Positions 61,442 through 64,000 of a DNA stretch of 64,000 bases are shown piece after piece. Each line of letters opens with the position of its first letter. Position 1 is the first letter of the stretch. The position numbers and the translations under genes were made by a program. Under the pieces are notes generated by a model. The model saw only the letters and a list, made by a program, of their open reading frames with translations, was not told the DNA's origin and made no database searches. Source of the stretch: Sediminibacterium sp. (GTDB lineage Bacteria > Bacteroidota > Bacteroidia > Chitinophagales > Chitinophagaceae); assembly GCA_017537025.1 (NCBI GenBank), contig JAFWCB010000008.1, positions 636,022 through 700,021 of the forward strand, written 5' to 3'.

Positions 61442-62845
61442 ATGCATATCAGTTTTCATGGAGCAGCACAAACTGTTACCGGATCTAAGCACCTGTTGCA
61501 GTTAAAAAACGGGAAAAAAATATTACTCGACTGCGGGATGTTTCAAGGTATGGGTAAAGATACCCAAAGCCTTAATGAACATCTAGGTTTTGATGCGGCT
61601 ACAATCGATTGCCTGATACTTTCACATGCACATATCGATCATTCCGGACTCATTCCCAAACTGGTAAAAGAAGGATTTAGAGGATCTATTTATTGTACAC
61701 CTGCTACAAAAGAATTATCAGCTATTTTATTGGAGGATTCAGCAACAATTCAACGCGATGATACCAGGTTCATTAATAAAAGAAGAGCAAAACAAGGATT
61801 ACCGCCTTATGAGCCTTTATATGATTTAGAAGATGCAGCGTTGGCCATAACGCTTGTTAAATCTGTCAATTACGATAATTGGACACCTATATATCCGGAT
61901 GTGGAATTGCTGTTTACTGATGCCGGACATATTATTGGAAGTGCCGCCGTTCATCTTCGTATTAAAGAGGAAGGGAAGGAAACACGGTTAACATTTAGTG
62001 GTGATGTAGGAAGATATAATGATGCTATACTGAGATCTCCGGCCGTTTTTGATCAGGCAGATTATATTATTTTAGAGAGTACTTATGGAAATAAACTCCA
62101 TGATGAAGTGAATAGCATTGTGGATACCATGGAAAAATGGATTCAACATACATGTATTGATAAAAAAGGGAAATTGATTATTCCAGCCTTTAGTGTTGGT
62201 AGAACACAGGAGTTATTATATGCCTTAAATCAATTAGAATTAGAAAACCGATTACCTGCGGTACCTATTTATGTTGATAGTCCCTTAAGTAGAGAAGCAA
62301 CTGAATTATTAAAGAAGTTTCCGCAATATTTTAATAAACGAATTAGAAAAGTAATGGAAACCGATAGTGATCCTTTTGATTTTAAAGGATTGAAATTTAT
62401 AAAAACAGTTGATGAAAGTAAATACCTGAATGAATTACCGCAGCCTTGTGTAATCATATCGGCAAGTGGAATGGCTGATGCTGGTAGGATCAAGCACCAT
62501 ATCATGAATAATATCCATGATGCAAAAAATACGATACTGTTGGTTGGTTATTGCGAACCCCATTCATTAGGAGGCAGATTAATGAGTGGTGCGAAAGAAG
62601 TGAAAATATTTGGGGAGTTTTATAAAGTAGTGGCAGAAGTGGGACAAATGCGCAGCATGAGTGCTCATGGTGATTATGATGATCTATGTCAGTTTTTGGC
62701 TTGTCAGGATTCACAGGCTGTAAAAACACTTTTTTTAGTGCATGGAGAGCATGAAGTACAAATTGATTTTGCAGCCAGATTGAGGAGAAAGGGTTTTAAA
62801 GATGTGGTGATCCCGGCGATGCATGAAGAGTTTGCACTAAGTTAG
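61442..62845 (+). CDS. Metallo-beta-lactamase / beta-CASP RNA-processing-type hydrolase
   Basis: A 467-residue nuclease of the MBL-beta-CASP class, CPSF73/YSH1-like. The dinuclear zinc motif HAHIDHSG is near residue 61; ESTYGNKLHDE and the beta-CASP segment GRTQELLYALNQLE follow, with SMSAHGDYDDL (motif C) and LVHGEHEVQ near the end. It is likely an RNA endo/exonuclease. Confidence 0.93.
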   Translation: MHISFHGAAQTVTGSKHLLQLKNGKKILLDCGMFQGMGKDTQSLNEHLGFDAATIDCLILSHAHIDHSGLIPKLVKEGFRGSIYCTPATKELSAILLEDSATIQRDDTRFINKRRAKQGLPPYEPLYDLEDAALAITLVKSVNYDNWTPIYPDVELLFTDAGHIIGSAAVHLRIKEEGKETRLTFSGDVGRYNDAILRSPAVFDQADYIILESTYGNKLHDEVNSIVDTMEKWIQHTCIDKKGKLIIPAFSVGRTQELLYALNQLELENRLPAVPIYVDSPLSREATELLKKFPQYFNKRIRKVMETDSDPFDFKGLKFIKTVDESKYLNELPQPCVIISASGMADAGRIKHHIMNNIHDAKNTILLVGYCEPHSLGGRLMSGAKEVKIFGEFYKVVAEVGQMRSMSAHGDYDDLCQFLACQDSQAVKTLFLVHGEHEVQIDFAARLRRKGFKDVVIPAMHEEFALS

Positions 62846-62857
62846 GTGATAGCTAAA

Positions 62858-63232
62858 TCAAGGCGTTGCAAAAGGCTCATTAGTATTTGGGTCAGTTCCA
62901 AAGCGAAGTATATGTCCATCCGGGTCCTCAATCTGCATTTCATAGGCCCAGTGAAAATTGGTTGGTGGTAAATGAATTTTCACCCCTTGCTTAACAAGAT
63001 GCTTATGAAGGGCAAAAATATCACCATCGAAGCCCATCCATACCCAGGTTCCGGGTTGCCCTTGTTCACCCTTGGCTAAGTAAAAACCTGTTTTGTCTTT
63101 GTTAACACTGGTAAAATTTTCATCGCCCCAGTCGGCTTTAGTAAAACCGAGTATATCTACATAAAAAGACAGGCTTCTTGGCATATCCTCTACGTATAAA
63201 ATAGGCGTTATATTTTCCATTCGGTATTGCAT
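62858..63232 (-). CDS. VOC superfamily protein (glyoxalase-like)
   Basis: A 124-residue VOC protein: ITPILYVEDMPRSLSFYVDILGF, then FYLAKGEQGQPGTWVWMG and QIEDPDGHILRFG, the usual pattern with terminal metal ligands. The start at 63232 (MQYRMENI) or 63220 both suit. The substrate is unknown; sequences of this kind are also found in bleomycin-resistance-type proteins. Confidence 0.8.
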   Translation of the reverse strand: MQYRMENITPILYVEDMPRSLSFYVDILGFTKADWGDENFTSVNKDKTGFYLAKGEQGQPGTWVWMGFDGDIFALHKHLVKQGVKIHLPPTNFHWAYEMQIEDPDGHILRFGTDPNTNEPFATP

Positions 63233-63248
63233 GGGTTTAGTTTTTAGG

Positions 63249-64000
63249 TTATGCGTTTTTATTTCCTTCCAATTCCTCAATGGTTTTCTTTGCCTGTGCC
63301 AATCGTATTGCTTTGTTCTTCTCTACTAATTTATAAGTTGCCCAATGCTCTAACCTATGATGCAAAGGAATAATCAATGCTGCAATGGCCACTAAGCCTA
63401 ATAGCATTAAAATAGGAGAGTGATGTGTAATTCTTTCTAGAAATGGGTGTAAGAGTAAATTGATAAACTCAAATACCACCAATAATACCAATACACTTAA
63501 AAAACCTACCACTTTATGGCTTACTATGAAACTATTGCTTAACAAAAGGAAAATAATACTAGCAGACAATATACCAATGGCAATGAAAGCAAGTTGAATG
63601 TTGTGTTTACGATCTTCAGCTTGTTGCGAAAGTTCAGCTTGCCGTTTCTGCTCTATTTGATTTTGTTCGAATGTAATACTTGCAATAACTGAAGATTTAT
63701 CACGATTATATAAACTATCTTTAACTATATCATACAATCTGCGATAGTAATAGGCGCTGTCTATTTGGTGCAATGAGTAGAAAGATTCTGCCAGTAACTT
63801 CTGTGCATCCACAATGCCTTTTAAGTACTGCATTTTTATAGATACAATTAATGCGCATCTAGCATAAAATAGTGTTGAGTCATGCTCATTCAAGCCCACA
63901 CTGCTTTTGGCAAGACCCAAATATAAGTTAGCTATTAACCGTTGACTAAATCTTGAATTCCGATTTGTTTTATTTATCTTTCGGAAAGCTGATTGGAAAA
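63249..64000 (-). CDS. TPR-containing membrane protein (5' truncated by window edge)
   Basis: The frame stays open to base 64000, so the start lies outside. Visible TPR-like helices (LYLGLAKSSVGLNEHDSTLF, AQKLLAESFYSLHQIDSAYY) are followed by three membrane segments (QLAFIAIGILSASIIFLLL, VVGFLSVLVLLVVFEFI, LMLLGLVAIAALIIPL) and a basic helical tail. No kinase or DNA-binding domain follows. It resembles membrane TPR sensor proteins of Bacteroidota that lack an output domain. Confidence 0.7.
   Translation of the reverse strand, partial: FQSAFRKINKTNRNSRFSQRLIANLYLGLAKSSVGLNEHDSTLFYARCALIVSIKMQYLKGIVDAQKLLAESFYSLHQIDSAYYYRRLYDIVKDSLYNRDKSSVIASITFEQNQIEQKRQAELSQQAEDRKHNIQLAFIAIGILSASIIFLLLSNSFIVSHKVVGFLSVLVLLVVFEFINLLLHPFLERITHHSPILMLLGLVAIAALIIPLHHRLEHWATYKLVEKNKAIRLAQAKKTIEELEGNKNA

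Overview
The window reads as a Bacteroidota chromosome, most likely Chitinophagaceae-like. Supporting signs are the TAnnTTTG-type promoter element in front of the tRNA, fused E1 alpha/beta dehydrogenases, DUF1573 proteins, a DUF5723-like outer-membrane protein, a SecA of 1100 residues, and a poor match of start regions to Shine-Dalgarno sites. No rRNA genes or CRISPR arrays were seen. The genus is inference.

Region 1 (1-14186) is the most striking part. The 3' end of an E1 dehydrogenase gene is followed by a tRNA-Met(CAT) locus with two broken tandem copies and one intact copy. Next comes a compact, AT-rich, all-plus-strand cluster for a group 2a-like uptake [NiFe] hydrogenase: small and large subunits, maturation protease, a 103-residue unknown protein, a TPR protein, HypA, HypB, HypF, HypC, HypD, HypE, an NHL-repeat protein and a nickel-permease-like protein. 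The last 45 bases of the tRNA gene are repeated exactly at 14111-14155, after the cluster and directly before a terminator. The simplest reading is a genomic island of about 12.8 kb integrated at the tRNA 3' end, carrying a complete hydrogenase kit but no integrase.

Region 2 (14.2-21.5 kb) is chromosomal: a thiamine-binding-type protein, a methyltransferase fragment, a VOC protein, an outer-membrane protein, an aminotransferase, two DUF1573 proteins and a complete E1 alpha/beta fusion.

Region 3 (21.5-32.5 kb) is a defence island: a TIR protein with an unassigned N-terminus, a type I restriction-modification pair in which HsdM and a half-size HsdS are fused, a three-gene DUF262 / DUF3696-like ATPase / unknown (RelE-like C-terminus) operon, small ORFs, a hicA-like remnant, and an RHH-MazF toxin-antitoxin pair with a repeated operator-like site.

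Region 4 (32.5-64 kb) is mostly housekeeping: YebC, an amino acid permease, a dicarboxylate/amino acid symporter, DedA, two tandem MFS transporters, a glycosyltransferase, a broken MazEF-like pair, malate dehydrogenase, a thioredoxin-like protein, an amidohydrolase, an MlaF-like ATPase, LysA, ScpB, AtpG, SecA, DeoC, a SPOR protein, an M20 amidohydrolase, a lipoprotein, malic enzyme, an MlaE-like permease and a beta-CASP hydrolase. Many of its gene boundaries carry short repeats with a period of about 7 bases (AGTGNNT, CAATCTN and GAGTCCG types) or a GTCAC(C/G)CTGAGC hairpin, and some of these run into coding ends.
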